NCBI GenBank assembly: GCA_017551845.1
Contig: JAFZKR010000148.1
Location: 1 to 11,100, forward strand
DNA length: 11,100 nt
Direction: 5' to 3'
From: Bacteroidaceae bacterium
GTDB lineage: Bacteria; Bacteroidota; Bacteroidia; Bacteroidales; Bacteroidaceae
In this document: piece after piece, positions 1-8,149 of the stretch
Numbering within the stretch: the stretch's first letter is position 1
Layout: each line of letters begins with the position of its first letter
Made by a program: the position numbers and the translations under genes
The notes under the pieces: model-generated
What the model was told of the DNA's origin: nothing
The model's input: the letters and a program-made list of their open reading frames with translations, nothing else
The model's database searches: none

Positions 1-18
1 ATAAAATTCGTTAAAATA

Positions 19-50
19 TTTGGAAACGAAGATTTTTAGTTGTATGTTTG
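19..50 (+). promoter_or_regulatory. Bacteroidetes-type promoter for the BlaI/M56/TlpA unit
   Basis: TTTG at 19-22, a 20-nt spacer, and TATGTTTG at 43-50 match the primary sigma-factor promoter of Bacteroides (TTTG about 20 nt upstream of TAnnTTTG) without a mismatch. Transcription would start near 56-58, giving a leader of about 65 nt before the BlaI start at 124. The leader is AT-rich. A repressor of this kind normally binds its own promoter, but I could not find a clean palindromic operator. The -7 element continues into ATGTTTGCAT, which has only a weak dyad. The promoter call comes from sequence; autoregulation is inferred. Confidence 0.7.
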
Positions 51-123
51 CATCAGAACTTTGGTTATTTATTATCTATTAGTGATCAAATGTGCGTGAA
101 AACTTACTTATTATAAACAATTT

Positions 124-486
124 ATGAAGAGACTCACAAAAAAAGAGGAGGTCATCATGAATTGGTTCTGGGACAAGGGACCACTTTATGTAAAGGAACT
201 TCAGGAGTTCTATCCTGAGCCACAGCCTCATTTCAACACCTTGTCAACCCAGGTCCGCACGCTTGAGTCAAACGGCTATCTGCGGCATGACTCCATAAGC
301 GGATCTTTCAGGTACTATCCTGCCATCAGCCGCAAGGAGTACAGTGAAATAAGTTTAGAGAGTATCATCGGTAAATGCTTCAACAATTCTTATCTGAGTG
401 CCGTTTCAGCACTGGTCAAGGAGGACAAGATATCCTTAGATGAGCTGAAGGGACTTATAGAACAGATAGAGAGAGGAAAGCAGTAA
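124..486 (+). CDS. BlaI/MecI/CopY-family transcriptional repressor
   Basis: This 120-residue protein has the usual length of BlaI/MecI repressors. Residues 1-70 form the winged helix-turn-helix: LTKKEEVIMNWFWDKGP is the first helix region, PHFNTLSTQVRTLESNGYL the recognition helix region, and the following strands (GSFRYYPAISRKEY) the wing. Residues 75-120 are the helical dimerisation and cleavage region, with the FNNSYLSAVSALVKE stretch typical of Bacteroidales members. In characterised relatives the dimer represses an operon that includes its own gene and a BlaR1/MecR1 protease, and is inactivated when the protease is triggered. The M56 gene follows after 52 nt, which supports that role here. 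The target operon probably includes the genes at 539 and 3275. No beta-lactamase gene is near, so I assign no link to antibiotic resistance. Confidence 0.9.
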   Translation: MKRLTKKEEVIMNWFWDKGPLYVKELQEFYPEPQPHFNTLSTQVRTLESNGYLRHDSISGSFRYYPAISRKEYSEISLESIIGKCFNNSYLSAVSALVKEDKISLDELKGLIEQIERGKQ

Positions 487-538
487 CAGATGACAGTTCT
501 ATACAATACTTGAAATAATTAACCTAATTACTTTTCCA

Positions 539-3250
539 ATGAATTTGTTTACAACACAGACTTTTATAGGTGAGATATTCCTGACCTACCAATTTAAGGT
601 AGCAATGATCCTTGTCTGTTTTTATCTTTTCTATCGTCTGCTTATGAGCAAGGAGACTTTTCATAAGTTGAACCGTTTCCTTCTGACAAGCATGTTGATG
701 GTGTCATTCATTCTTCCTTTCTGCGTGTTCACCATTCACCGTTATGTCCCTGAACAGGTGGCTGCAGCCCCGGTTGCATCCGAGTCGGGTCAGGTGGCAA
801 TAACTATGCCTGTTGTCTCACAACCGATTGAAGAAACCGAGAGGGCTGCAAAACCGGTGTTTGAGATGGCAGTTCCGGCTGTGGAGCAGGCAGAGGCAGT
901 GGCCGAGGATGTGACATCTGCAGTTGCTCCGGTTAATAACCACAAACCTATTAACTGGGGATTGATTGCTCTTGCCGTATGGTTTGCCGGATGTGTGTTC
1001 CATCTTAGCAGGACTATCCTGTCGGTTATCCAGGTACGCCGTCTTATAAGGATTGGTCGTGAAATTAGCTGTGAAGACAATGTTCATGTCTATGTAGTTG
1101 AGATGAGCATCTCACCGTTCAGCTGGATGAACAATATCGTAATCTCAAGAGAGGATTATGAATCGGACAATCGCAGAGTTATTCTGGATCATGAAATGAC
1201 TCATGTACGTCTGGGTCATTCCTATGATCTTTTGATGGTGGACCTTCTGTCAGCAATGCAGTGGTTCAACCCCGTAACCGTACTGCTTAGGAAGGATTTG
1301 CAGGACGTTCATGAGTTCCAGGCCGACGGCTGCGTGCTTCAGGACGGTTTTGATGCCAAGGAGTATCAGTATATGCTGTTGGGCAAAATCGCATCCATGA
1401 GCGGATACAGTGTTACCAACCATTTTAAGAAACAGAACCTTTCCAATAGAATAAGTATGATGAACAGACAAGACTCTAAGTTTGCAAGAGCATTCAAGGC
1501 TCTTTATGCCCCTCTGCTGACAGCAGTTGTGATCATGTCTTTTGCAGTTACAGTATATGACTGCAAGCCGGAATCTCAGTCTCAGTCACAGACAATTACC
1601 CATCGTAGCGACGGCAGGAACGTGGATGTTCTGCGTGATTCAATGGAGATCCTTGATGAGATTTACGGTCAGGGTAAGTTCAACCGTTTCCCCTGGGAGA
1701 ACGGAGCGGTATGGCTTACTGAAGGTGATACCGTGATAGTACGTACAGCTGACCGCGTGGAGGCAGTAATGAAACCTGAGGAGGTGGCTGATTATCTGCT
1801 GGATTATAAGGGATTCAACACCCATCGTATCACTATCGTACTCTCCAAACTTGAGGGTGATCAGACTGAAACCGGACTTATGCGTGCACGCCCGTTGGCG
1901 GAGATGCTGAATGAGGTAGGTATCTATACTCTTGTTGTTAAGACCGACAGAGAGTGGTTTGAGGCTTATTATTCAACCTACAAGTATGGACGTATCTATA
2001 CTTGGACAAAGGGTGTATATGAGTTGGATTACAACGGACTGACAGTACACGGAACGCCAAAGGAACTTGCCGGTTGGATCAAGGTGCTTGATATAGAGTA
2101 CATGGCATTCTATCCGGATGAAAAGATGCCGTGGGCCGATGCATCGGTCATGATGAAAGCAGCTTATGAACGTGGCAGCCGTACTTTCTCTATCTGTGTG
2201 TATGAGCCTCACGGTGCCAAGTCAACACTGGCCGATCTTCTTGAATCACAGAAGGATAAAGGTGTGCTGAGCCGTGAATACAAAGCCAAGGGATATTACC
2301 GTACAACGGTGCTGCCCACCAAACGCGATCTTGACAAGGAGTTCAAAGGCAAGACGGTAATGGATGTGGAGCGCAGGATAAGAGGTGAATATACTGATGA
2401 CTATATTGCCAAGGCCAAGAAGATTGTAGATAATCCTCCAGTATTCAATGGTAAGAACGTCGATAAGGTGGTGTTCTGTGAGAACGAGCTGGTAATCATC
2501 CAGAAAAGTACAGGACTGGACCGTAACGTATGGTACAGACCGGATGTGATGGATTACAATGAGGAGAGAATAGTGGCCGACGGAAAGGTGTATAAGCTTA
2601 TTCGTGAGGAGGGATTCCAGAACTTTGCCGATTATCCCTGGCATGAAGAGTATAATTATGCCAACGGTTCTTTCTTCTGGGTTCCTGACAACGGATATCT
2701 CTATTGCACAAGCGTATATGAGGCTGTTCCGGAAGACGTGAAGTTCTTTGATATTGTTGATTATGACAGCAAGACAAACACCCAGAGTTATATCTCACGT
2801 GGTGTGAACATATCCAAGGATCCGCATCTGTTTGACGAGATACAGGTGATTTATGCAGGTTGTCTGATTGACCTGGAACTTCCCGGTACTGCAGGAGGCA
2901 ACCAGGCTGCGGTTCAGCGTATAGAGCGCACGCTTGATGGAACAGAGGTATATCTTCAGGTTTATGTTCGTGCCGATTTCTCATATCCGGCATACTTTGG
3001 CAGTGACCTGAAACTGACTCTGAACGACGGAACCGAACTGAAGATACAGTCTGCCAGTGTTCCACTTAACGAGGATTTTGATCGTGGAGGTGATCATATG
3101 ATAACCACTGCCAAGCTGGTCTTCCCCAAGGCCGATCTTGACAAACTGCTACCCGACAGGGATAACAAACGTTATTCAAAGCTTACAGGAACGGTATTCC
3201 ATAAACCGTTTGAGATGACTTTGGATCAGATGGCAGTTGCAAACCGTTAA
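539..3250 (+). CDS. M56 (BlaR1/MecR1-type) membrane zinc protease with a long periplasmic sensor region
   Basis: This 903-residue protein begins with a membrane part. Hydrophobic helices lie near residues 18-36, 45-66, 139-160 and 322-340, with an Ala/Pro/Glu-rich loop at 70-135. The zinc-binding motif HEMTH is at 218-222, and HEF at 258-260 supplies the likely third ligand, Glu259. This is the M56 gluzincin pattern, and in characterised family members the site faces the cytoplasm. After the fourth helix about 560 residues extend into the periplasm. They resemble neither the penicillin-binding sensor of BlaR1 nor a carboxypeptidase-regulatory or TonB domain. I see two degenerate alpha/beta units (about 406-470 and 499-558), then two beta-rich modules (about 640-758 and 790-895). 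The neighbouring BlaI-type gene is its probable substrate or partner, and the thioredoxin-fold lipoprotein 24 nt downstream is probably co-expressed. The protease assignment is firm; the signal sensed is unknown. Confidence 0.88.
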   Translation: MNLFTTQTFIGEIFLTYQFKVAMILVCFYLFYRLLMSKETFHKLNRFLLTSMLMVSFILPFCVFTIHRYVPEQVAAAPVASESGQVAITMPVVSQPIEETERAAKPVFEMAVPAVEQAEAVAEDVTSAVAPVNNHKPINWGLIALAVWFAGCVFHLSRTILSVIQVRRLIRIGREISCEDNVHVYVVEMSISPFSWMNNIVISREDYESDNRRVILDHEMTHVRLGHSYDLLMVDLLSAMQWFNPVTVLLRKDLQDVHEFQADGCVLQDGFDAKEYQYMLLGKIASMSGYSVTNHFKKQNLSNRISMMNRQDSKFARAFKALYAPLLTAVVIMSFAVTVYDCKPESQSQSQTITHRSDGRNVDVLRDSMEILDEIYGQGKFNRFPWENGAVWLTEGDTVIVRTADRVEAVMKPEEVADYLLDYKGFNTHRITIVLSKLEGDQTETGLMRARPLAEMLNEVGIYTLVVKTDREWFEAYYSTYKYGRIYTWTKGVYELDYNGLTVHGTPKELAGWIKVLDIEYMAFYPDEKMPWADASVMMKAAYERGSRTFSICVYEPHGAKSTLADLLESQKDKGVLSREYKAKGYYRTTVLPTKRDLDKEFKGKTVMDVERRIRGEYTDDYIAKAKKIVDNPPVFNGKNVDKVVFCENELVIIQKSTGLDRNVWYRPDVMDYNEERIVADGKVYKLIREEGFQNFADYPWHEEYNYANGSFFWVPDNGYLYCTSVYEAVPEDVKFFDIVDYDSKTNTQSYISRGVNISKDPHLFDEIQVIYAGCLIDLELPGTAGGNQAAVQRIERTLDGTEVYLQVYVRADFSYPAYFGSDLKLTLNDGTELKIQSASVPLNEDFDRGGDHMITTAKLVFPKADLDKLLPDRDNKRYSKLTGTVFHKPFEMTLDQMAVANR

Positions 3251-3274
3251 TAACCCAATCCAATAAAAGAGATT

Positions 3275-4402
3275 ATGAAAAGACTGTTTTTGATTGCAGT
3301 TGTAGTGGCTACAATGTTTAGCTGCGCTGCAGACAAAGGTTATACTATAAAGGGTCAGTTCGCTGATTGCAACAGCGATTCAGTATGGCTTATAGTGAAT
3401 CCTGACGATGATGCCATAACGGCAAATATTCTTGCGTCAGCTCCTTGTGTAGATGGTAAGTTTGTTCTTACAGGCAAAATCGAAATACCGGTTATGGGTG
3501 TAATTACAACTGTAAGACCGGTATTATCCGAAGAAGAGGAGCCGGAGGGAGCGCAGCATTGCGAGCTTATAGTAGAACCGGGAGAGTTGGTCATGACTAT
3601 AGGGTCAGATTCCGAACTTAGAGGAAGCAAGTTGTATTTGGTGAACGGTACTAAAGCCAATGATGCCTTATGCAATCTTAAGAAGTCCTCTTTTGAACTG
3701 GGCTTGGAGTTGGAGAAGTTGCGTGGGGAAGATGATGGTGTCGCTGTAACTGATGATTTTATGGCGATATACAATGCTTATCAGGAGAACATAAAAACAA
3801 GCCTGATGGATAACCTTGACAATATGTACGGCCTGGTTATTCTTGAGAGTCTTGACAGCCCTGATGATCCGGAGTCAACAAGGGAATTCCTTGACAGGTT
3901 CCCTGATAATCTTAAGCAGACCAGTAACTGGAAGAGACTTGATGAGAGTGTGAGCAACAGGATGAGACTGGGTGTGGGCAAGCCCTATCTGGACTTTACT
4001 CAGAATGATCCTGAAGGCAATCCTGTTAAGGCAAGTGATATTATCTCAAAACCCGGAACCCGTTATGTCCTGATTGATTTCTGGGCTTCATGGTGTGGTC
4101 CCTGCATGGGTGAGCTCCCATCTTTGAGAGATGCCTACAACCGGTTCTCTCCAATAGGTTTCGAGATTATTGGTGTGTCGCTTGACCGTGAACGTGAGGA
4201 CTGGCTCACTGCAATCAAAAATGAGAATATGAATTGGATTCATGTAAGTGACCTTAATTATTGGAGCAACGAGGTTGCCCGACAGTATAATATCAACAGC
4301 ATTCCTGCTAACTTCCTGGTGGACTGCGAGACAGGCATTGTGGTAGCCAAGGGATTGCGCGGCGCTGAACTGGGCCGAAAACTAGCCGATCTTCTAAGAT
4401 AA
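3275..4402 (+). CDS. TlpA/ResA-like thioredoxin-fold lipoprotein
   Basis: This 375-residue protein starts with a lipoprotein signal peptide (hydrophobic 4-14, lipobox ending at Cys17), so it should be anchored on the periplasmic side of a membrane. Residues 22-125 are beta-rich and resemble the N-terminal domain (DUF4369 type) common in Bacteroidetes thiol-disulfide proteins. Residues 130-225 are helical. The C-terminal AhpC-TSA/thioredoxin domain spans about 235-375, with the redox pair WCGPC at 273-277 and the cis-proline at Pro344 (NSIPANF). The WCGPC form is the reducing thioredoxin type, so it probably reduces or exchanges disulfides in periplasmic proteins; the electron donor is not in the window. 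It follows the M56 gene by 24 nt and precedes a strong hairpin, so it is probably the last gene of the BlaI-controlled unit. Whether it is the effector or a redox partner of the sensor cannot be told from sequence. Confidence 0.88.
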   Translation: MKRLFLIAVVVATMFSCAADKGYTIKGQFADCNSDSVWLIVNPDDDAITANILASAPCVDGKFVLTGKIEIPVMGVITTVRPVLSEEEEPEGAQHCELIVEPGELVMTIGSDSELRGSKLYLVNGTKANDALCNLKKSSFELGLELEKLRGEDDGVAVTDDFMAIYNAYQENIKTSLMDNLDNMYGLVILESLDSPDDPESTREFLDRFPDNLKQTSNWKRLDESVSNRMRLGVGKPYLDFTQNDPEGNPVKASDIISKPGTRYVLIDFWASWCGPCMGELPSLRDAYNRFSPIGFEIIGVSLDREREDWLTAIKNENMNWIHVSDLNYWSNEVARQYNINSIPANFLVDCETGIVVAKGLRGAELGRKLADLLR

Positions 4403-4425
4403 GTTTGCAATAATAAGTCCTTGTT

Positions 4426-4468
4426 TCAACACGGGTGCTGATGCGTGAAGCATTGGTGCCCGTGTTGA
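4426..4468 (+). terminator. 19-bp hairpin, probable transcription terminator
   Basis: CAACACGGG at 4427-4435 pairs perfectly with CCCGTGTTG at 4459-4467. T4426-A4468 extends the outer stem, and the inner stem continues through TGCTGATGC and GCATTGGTG with G-U wobbles to a 5-nt GTGAA loop. The hairpin begins 24 nt after the TlpA-like stop and ends just before the next promoter. The 3' side is ATAATTTACCCC, without a real U-run, so it may terminate inefficiently or be helped by Rho. The structure is seen in sequence; its function is inferred. Confidence 0.6.
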
Positions 4469-4486
4469 TAATTTACCCCTTGCCGA

Positions 4487-4518
4487 TTGGGAAGACTGCC
4501 GTATAATTTGTATCTTCG
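4487..4518 (+). promoter_or_regulatory. Candidate promoter for the GNAT-type gene and perhaps parE onward
   Basis: TTG at 4487-4489, a 21-nt spacer and TATCTTCG at 4511-4518 match the Bacteroidetes promoter form with one mismatch in the -7 box (TTCG for TTTG). An overlapping TATAATTTG lies at 4502-4510. Placed between a terminator-like hairpin and the next start codon, it would give a short leader of about 20 nt. Confidence 0.5.
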
Positions 4519-4544
4519 CTAAATTTAAAAAACAGGTGGAGATA

Positions 4545-5687
4545 ATGTCAGTTGAGAACATATCCGTTATTGCGGTCCGGACGGCCAGGGACTTGCGCCG
4601 ATTCGCACGTTTCAACGTGCAGCTTTACAGAAATCATCCCTATGCCGTACCAGATCTTATAAGCGATACCAAGAACTCTTTCCGCCCTAAACGTAATGCC
4701 GCACTTGAATTCTGTGAGGCACAGCCTTTCATTGCCCTAAAGGACGGTAAGGTGGTGGGCCGCGTGGCAGCCATCATTAACGGCAAGGCCAATGATGCAT
4801 GGAAGGTCAAGACCGTAAGGTTCGGTTGGATAGATTTCATCGATGATATAAACGTATCCCGAGCTTTGCTTGATGCAGTATCGGCATGGGGCAAGGAACG
4901 TGGCATGGACCGTCTGGAGGGACCTTTCGGATTTACCGACTTTGACCCCGAAGGAATGCTGACTGAAGGCTTTGACCTTATGGGCACTATGGCTACCATC
5001 TATAACTATCCCTACTACCCCAAACACATGGAGCAGTTGGGGCTCAAACCGTCGGCCGAGTGGGTGGAGCGTCATATTCCCTACAACACTCTGCCCGAGA
5101 AGATGGAGCGCATAGGCAAGATAGTGCTTGACCGCTACAATCTCCATATTGACAGACTTGAACACAGCAAGAGCGTCGAGGCTAAGAAATATGCCCATAA
5201 GCTTTTTCATCTGGTGAATGAGGCTTTTGCTCCATTGTACGGATATTCGGCATTCTCCGATAAACAGATTGAAGACTTTGCCCGCAAGTTCGTACCGCTT
5301 TTGGACAAACGTTTTGCCGCTTTTGTGCTTGACAAGGACGACAACCTTGTGGCCGGAGCGCTCACGATGACATCCATAGCCCGTGCACTGCAGAAGGCTA
5401 AAGGCCGTTTGTTCCCGTTTGGCTGGTGGCACATAATCAAGGCACTCAAGATAAAGCACTCCCATATTGTTGAGTTCCTGTTCATTGCCGTTAAGCCGGA
5501 GTATCAGAACAAGGGTATCAACGCAGTGCCGTTCACCATACTCAATCCTATTCTGGCCGATATGGGGTACAAACTTGCCGAGACCAATCCGGAACTGGTT
5601 GACAATACCAAGGTGCAGAGCCAGTGGTCGTACTATGAGGGAGTAAAGATAGTACGTCGCAGGGCGGTCTTTTTCAAGCCCATCTGA
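4545..5687 (+). CDS. GNAT-superfamily protein, YghO-like (putative acyltransferase)
   Basis: This 380-residue protein belongs to a family widespread in Bacteroidetes and resembles E. coli YghO, which has no established substrate. The N-terminal half begins with a strand-helix pattern (VIAVRTARDLRRFARFNVQL), then HPYAVPDL, then PFIALKDGKVVGRVAAIING, a strand pair typical of a GNAT core. The GPFGFTDFDPEGMLTEGFD motif (about residues 126-144) is the most distinctive stretch. The C-terminal half repeats a GNAT-like pattern: AAFVLDKDDNLVAGALTM, then EFLFIAVKPEYQNKGINAV (about 310-328), which resembles the acyl-CoA-binding strand and loop. Two GNAT-like lobes are therefore likely. I start it at ATG 4545, because GGTGGAG just upstream can act as ribosome site; a GTG at 4536 in the same frame would add three residues. 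It has no signal peptide and is probably cytoplasmic. The substrate is unknown. Confidence 0.75.
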   Translation: MSVENISVIAVRTARDLRRFARFNVQLYRNHPYAVPDLISDTKNSFRPKRNAALEFCEAQPFIALKDGKVVGRVAAIINGKANDAWKVKTVRFGWIDFIDDINVSRALLDAVSAWGKERGMDRLEGPFGFTDFDPEGMLTEGFDLMGTMATIYNYPYYPKHMEQLGLKPSAEWVERHIPYNTLPEKMERIGKIVLDRYNLHIDRLEHSKSVEAKKYAHKLFHLVNEAFAPLYGYSAFSDKQIEDFARKFVPLLDKRFAAFVLDKDDNLVAGALTMTSIARALQKAKGRLFPFGWWHIIKALKIKHSHIVEFLFIAVKPEYQNKGINAVPFTILNPILADMGYKLAETNPELVDNTKVQSQWSYYEGVKIVRRRAVFFKPI

Positions 5688-5723
5688 TTTAATTAAGATT
5701 TGAAATAAGTATAATAAAGATAT

Positions 5724-7682
5724 ATGGCAGACACTGAAGAATTATTTGACCCGCAGGCACCTCAGGTGCAGTACAACGAGGACAATATCCGCCACATGGA
5801 CGATATGGAGCATATCCGTACGCGTCCAGGTATGTACATCGGTAAACTTGGTGACGGATCGGCTGCCGATGACGGAATCTACGTGCTGCTCAAGGAGATC
5901 ATTGACAACAGTGTGGATGAATTCCGTATGAATACCGGCAAGCGCATAGAGATAGACCTGGCTGATACGGGTCGTGTCATTGTGCGTGACTACGGACGCG
6001 GCATCCCTCAGGGTAAGCTTGTCGAGGCGGTCAGCATGCTTAATACCGGCGGTAAGTTTGATAGCAAGGCTTTCAAGAAGAGCGTTGGTCTGAACGGTGT
6101 AGGCCTTAAGGCAGTGAATGCGCTGAGCCATTATTTTGAGGTGAGCAGTTGGCGTGACGGTCAGGTGCGTACACTCAAGTTCGAGCGCGGCAAGCTCCAG
6201 TCCGATGAGACCCAGCCCAGTGCCGACGAGCACGGAACCCAGGTTATCTTTGAGCCTGACAACGATCTGTTTGTGGGCTACCAGTTCCGTCCTGCCATTA
6301 TTGAGACAATGTTGCGCAACTATTCCTATCTGAACACCGGCCTTACAATTATGTATAACGGCCAGCGTTTTGTGTCGCGCAACGGCTTGGAGGATCTGCT
6401 TATGGAGCGCATGAGCGCGCAGAGTCTCTATCCCATAATACACCTGCAGGGAACCGACATAGAGATAGCGTTCACCCACACCAACCAGTACGGTGAGGAG
6501 TATTACTCATTCGTAAACGGTCAGTATACATCACAGGGCGGTACTCATCAGAGTGCTTTCAAGGAGCATATAGCCCGTACCATAAAGGAGTTCTACGGCA
6601 AGAACTTTGAGCTGGGTGATGTTCGTAACGGTATAGTGGCTGCCATAGCCCTTAACGTTGAGGAACCGGTGTTTGAGAGCCAGACCAAGATCAAACTGGG
6701 TTCCACTACAATGAGTCCCAACGGTGGTGTGTCGCTCAACAAGTTTGTGGGTGATTTCATCAAAAAGGAGGTTGATGATCTGCTGCACAAAGAGTCTGAA
6801 GTGGCCGATGTCCTGCTCAAGAAGATACTGGAATCAGAAAAGGAGCGTAAGGAGATAGCCGGCATAACCAAGCAGGCCCGCGAGCGTGCCAAGAAGGCAA
6901 ACCTTCACAACCGCAAGCTGGCTGACTGCCGCATCCACCTGAACGATGCCCGTGGTGATCGTCAGGAGGAGAGCTGCATATTCATTACTGAGGGTGACTC
7001 TGCAAGCGGATCAATAACCAAGAGTCGTGACGTGAACACTCAGGCAGTATTCAGCCTGCGTGGTAAGCCCTTGAACTGCTACGGCCTTACCAAGAAGGTG
7101 GTTTATGAAAATGAGGAGTTTAATCTTCTGCAAGCAGCCCTGAACATTGAAGAGGGTCTGGATGATTTGCGCTACAACAAGATAATAGTTGCAACCGATG
7201 CCGATGTGGACGGTATGCATATTCGCCTGCTCATGATAACCTTCTTCCTGCAGTTCTTCCCTGAACTGATAAGAAAAGGTCATGTCTATATCCTGCAGAC
7301 CCCGCTGTTCCGCGTACGTAACAAGCGTAAGAAGAAGAAAGGTCCTGCCGGACATGTGGATGGCGTGGTGACCGAGAAAGGTGAGTTCGAGACCATCTAC
7401 TGCTACACGGAGGATGAACGTAAGCAGGCTATCGAGAAACTTTCGCCTAACCCCGAGATAACCCGATTCAAAGGACTTGGTGAGATTTCGCCCGATGAGT
7501 TCAAGAACTTTATCGGCCCTGATATGCGACTGGAGATGGTTACACTCAAGAAGACCGATGCCGTGGATGATCTGCTCTCATTCTATATGGGTAAGAACAC
7601 TATGGAGCGTCAGAACTTCATTATTGACAACCTGGTTGTCGAGGAGGATCGTGTCGAGGAGGATGAAGGTGAGAAATTCTAA
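5724..7682 (+). CDS. parE: DNA topoisomerase IV subunit B
   Basis: This 652-residue protein is the ATPase and toprim subunit of topoisomerase IV, which decatenates daughter chromosomes together with ParC. The GHKL ATPase site shows Glu58 and Asn62 (EIIDN), DYGRGIP at 89-95, GGKF at 109-112 and the ATP-lid motif [14 protein letters not shown] at 122-135. The transducer domain follows. The toprim domain has the catalytic EGDSASG from Glu423 and the metal-binding DADVD at 492-496. [15 protein letters not shown] near the start and [16 protein letters not shown], rather than the EGDSAGG of GyrB, mark it as the Bacteroidetes ParE and not gyrase. Length is normal and all catalytic residues are present. 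It starts 36 nt after the GNAT-type gene, with an AT-rich leader and no Shine-Dalgarno. coaD follows after 15 nt. parC is not in this window. Confidence 0.95.
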   Translation: MADTEELFDPQAPQVQYNEDNIRHMDDMEHIRTRPGMYIGKLGDGSAADDGIYVLLKEIIDNSVDEFRMNTGKRIEIDLADTGRVIVRDYGRGIPQGKLVEAVSMLNTGGKFDSKAFKKSVGLNGVGLKAVNALSHYFEVSSWRDGQVRTLKFERGKLQSDETQPSADEHGTQVIFEPDNDLFVGYQFRPAIIETMLRNYSYLNTGLTIMYNGQRFVSRNGLEDLLMERMSAQSLYPIIHLQGTDIEIAFTHTNQYGEEYYSFVNGQYTSQGGTHQSAFKEHIARTIKEFYGKNFELGDVRNGIVAAIALNVEEPVFESQTKIKLGSTTMSPNGGVSLNKFVGDFIKKEVDDLLHKESEVADVLLKKILESEKERKEIAGITKQARERAKKANLHNRKLADCRIHLNDARGDRQEESCIFITEGDSASGSITKSRDVNTQAVFSLRGKPLNCYGLTKKVVYENEEFNLLQAALNIEEGLDDLRYNKIIVATDADVDGMHIRLLMITFFLQFFPELIRKGHVYILQTPLFRVRNKRKKKKGPAGHVDGVVTEKGEFETIYCYTEDERKQAIEKLSPNPEITRFKGLGEISPDEFKNFIGPDMRLEMVTLKKTDAVDDLLSFYMGKNTMERQNFIIDNLVVEEDRVEEDEGEKF

Positions 7683-7697
7683 CTAAAACGAGAACTT

Positions 7698-8144
7698 ATG
7701 AAACTGTTTTTCCCGGGATCGTTCGATCCATTTACCATAGGACATGCAGATCTTGTAGAGCGTGCTTTGAACCTGGGGTGTGAGGTCGTCATAGCCGTAG
7801 GCATAAATGAGGAGAAAAAGCCCATGTTCAGCAGTTCCAAACGGTTGGAGGCCATCCGCAGCTACTACAAAGGCTACTCCCGCGTAAGCGTGATAGAGTA
7901 CAAAGGCCTGACCGTTGATGCTGTCCGTGAGAACGGATGCGATGCCATTCTGCGCGGTATCCGTTCTGTCACAGATTATGACAAGGAGCGTAACCTGGCC
8001 GACATAAACCGCACCATCGACGGAGTTGAGACAGTTCTTCTGGTTGCAAGCCCTGCCGTCCAGCATGTTAGCAGCAGCCTTGTACGTGAACTCATATCAT
8101 TCGGCCGCAGTGCCGATGACCTTATGATTGATACTTTCAAATGA
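7698..8144 (+). CDS. coaD: Phosphopantetheine adenylyltransferase
   Basis: This 148-residue cytoplasmic enzyme transfers the adenylyl group of ATP to 4'-phosphopantetheine, the fourth step of coenzyme A synthesis. The nucleotidyltransferase motif PGSFDPFTIGH at 6-16 carries the (T/H)xGH signature with His16. KKPMF at 40-44 and LRGIRSVTDYDKE at 85-97 match the substrate-binding and arginine-bearing segments of bacterial CoaD, and VSSSLVRE at 124-131 corresponds to the usual ISSS(L/T)VRE motif. It is close to the usual length (about 160), slightly short at the C-terminus. It lies between parE (15-nt gap) and the S41 protease gene, whose first possible ATG overlaps the coaD stop by 4 nt (ATGA), indicating co-transcription and possible translational coupling. 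Confidence 0.95.
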   Translation: MKLFFPGSFDPFTIGHADLVERALNLGCEVVIAVGINEEKKPMFSSSKRLEAIRSYYKGYSRVSVIEYKGLTVDAVRENGCDAILRGIRSVTDYDKERNLADINRTIDGVETVLLVASPAVQHVSSSLVRELISFGRSADDLMIDTFK

Positions 8145-8149
8145 TAGTT

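Noticed and set aside
51..123. A BlaI operator in the leader: TTGGTTAT at 61-68 and ATAAACAA at 113-120 form a distant imperfect inverted pair, and TGATCA sits near 83-88.
   Set aside because: The arms are 44 nt apart with a mismatch in AT-rich DNA, and TGATCA is only 6 bp. Neither resembles the TACA...TGTA operators of characterised BlaI/MecI.
1589..3247. A penicillin-binding sensor domain in the M56 protein, because an SxxK-like STYK occurs near residues 479-482 and the neighbour is a BlaI-type repressor.
   Set aside because: There is no matching SxN and KTG/KSG set at suitable spacing, the region is about twice the length of the BlaR1 sensor, and SxxK alone occurs by chance.
4737..5465. 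A 242-codon open frame on the - strand inside the GNAT-type gene, and a similar 245-codon one at 5742-6479 inside parE.
   Set aside because: Both lie fully antisense to conserved genes, have compositions typical of shadow frames and show no recognisable motif or promoter.
5688..5723. A separate promoter just upstream of parE.
   Set aside because: The 36-nt gap is AT-rich but holds no TAnnTTTG box. parE may be read from the promoter at 4487-4518 or from one hidden inside the preceding gene.
5724..7682. The topoisomerase subunit being GyrB.
   Set aside because: The N-terminal [15 protein letters not shown] and toprim [14 protein letters not shown] motifs are those of Bacteroidetes ParE; GyrB has EGDSAGG followed by a different sequence.
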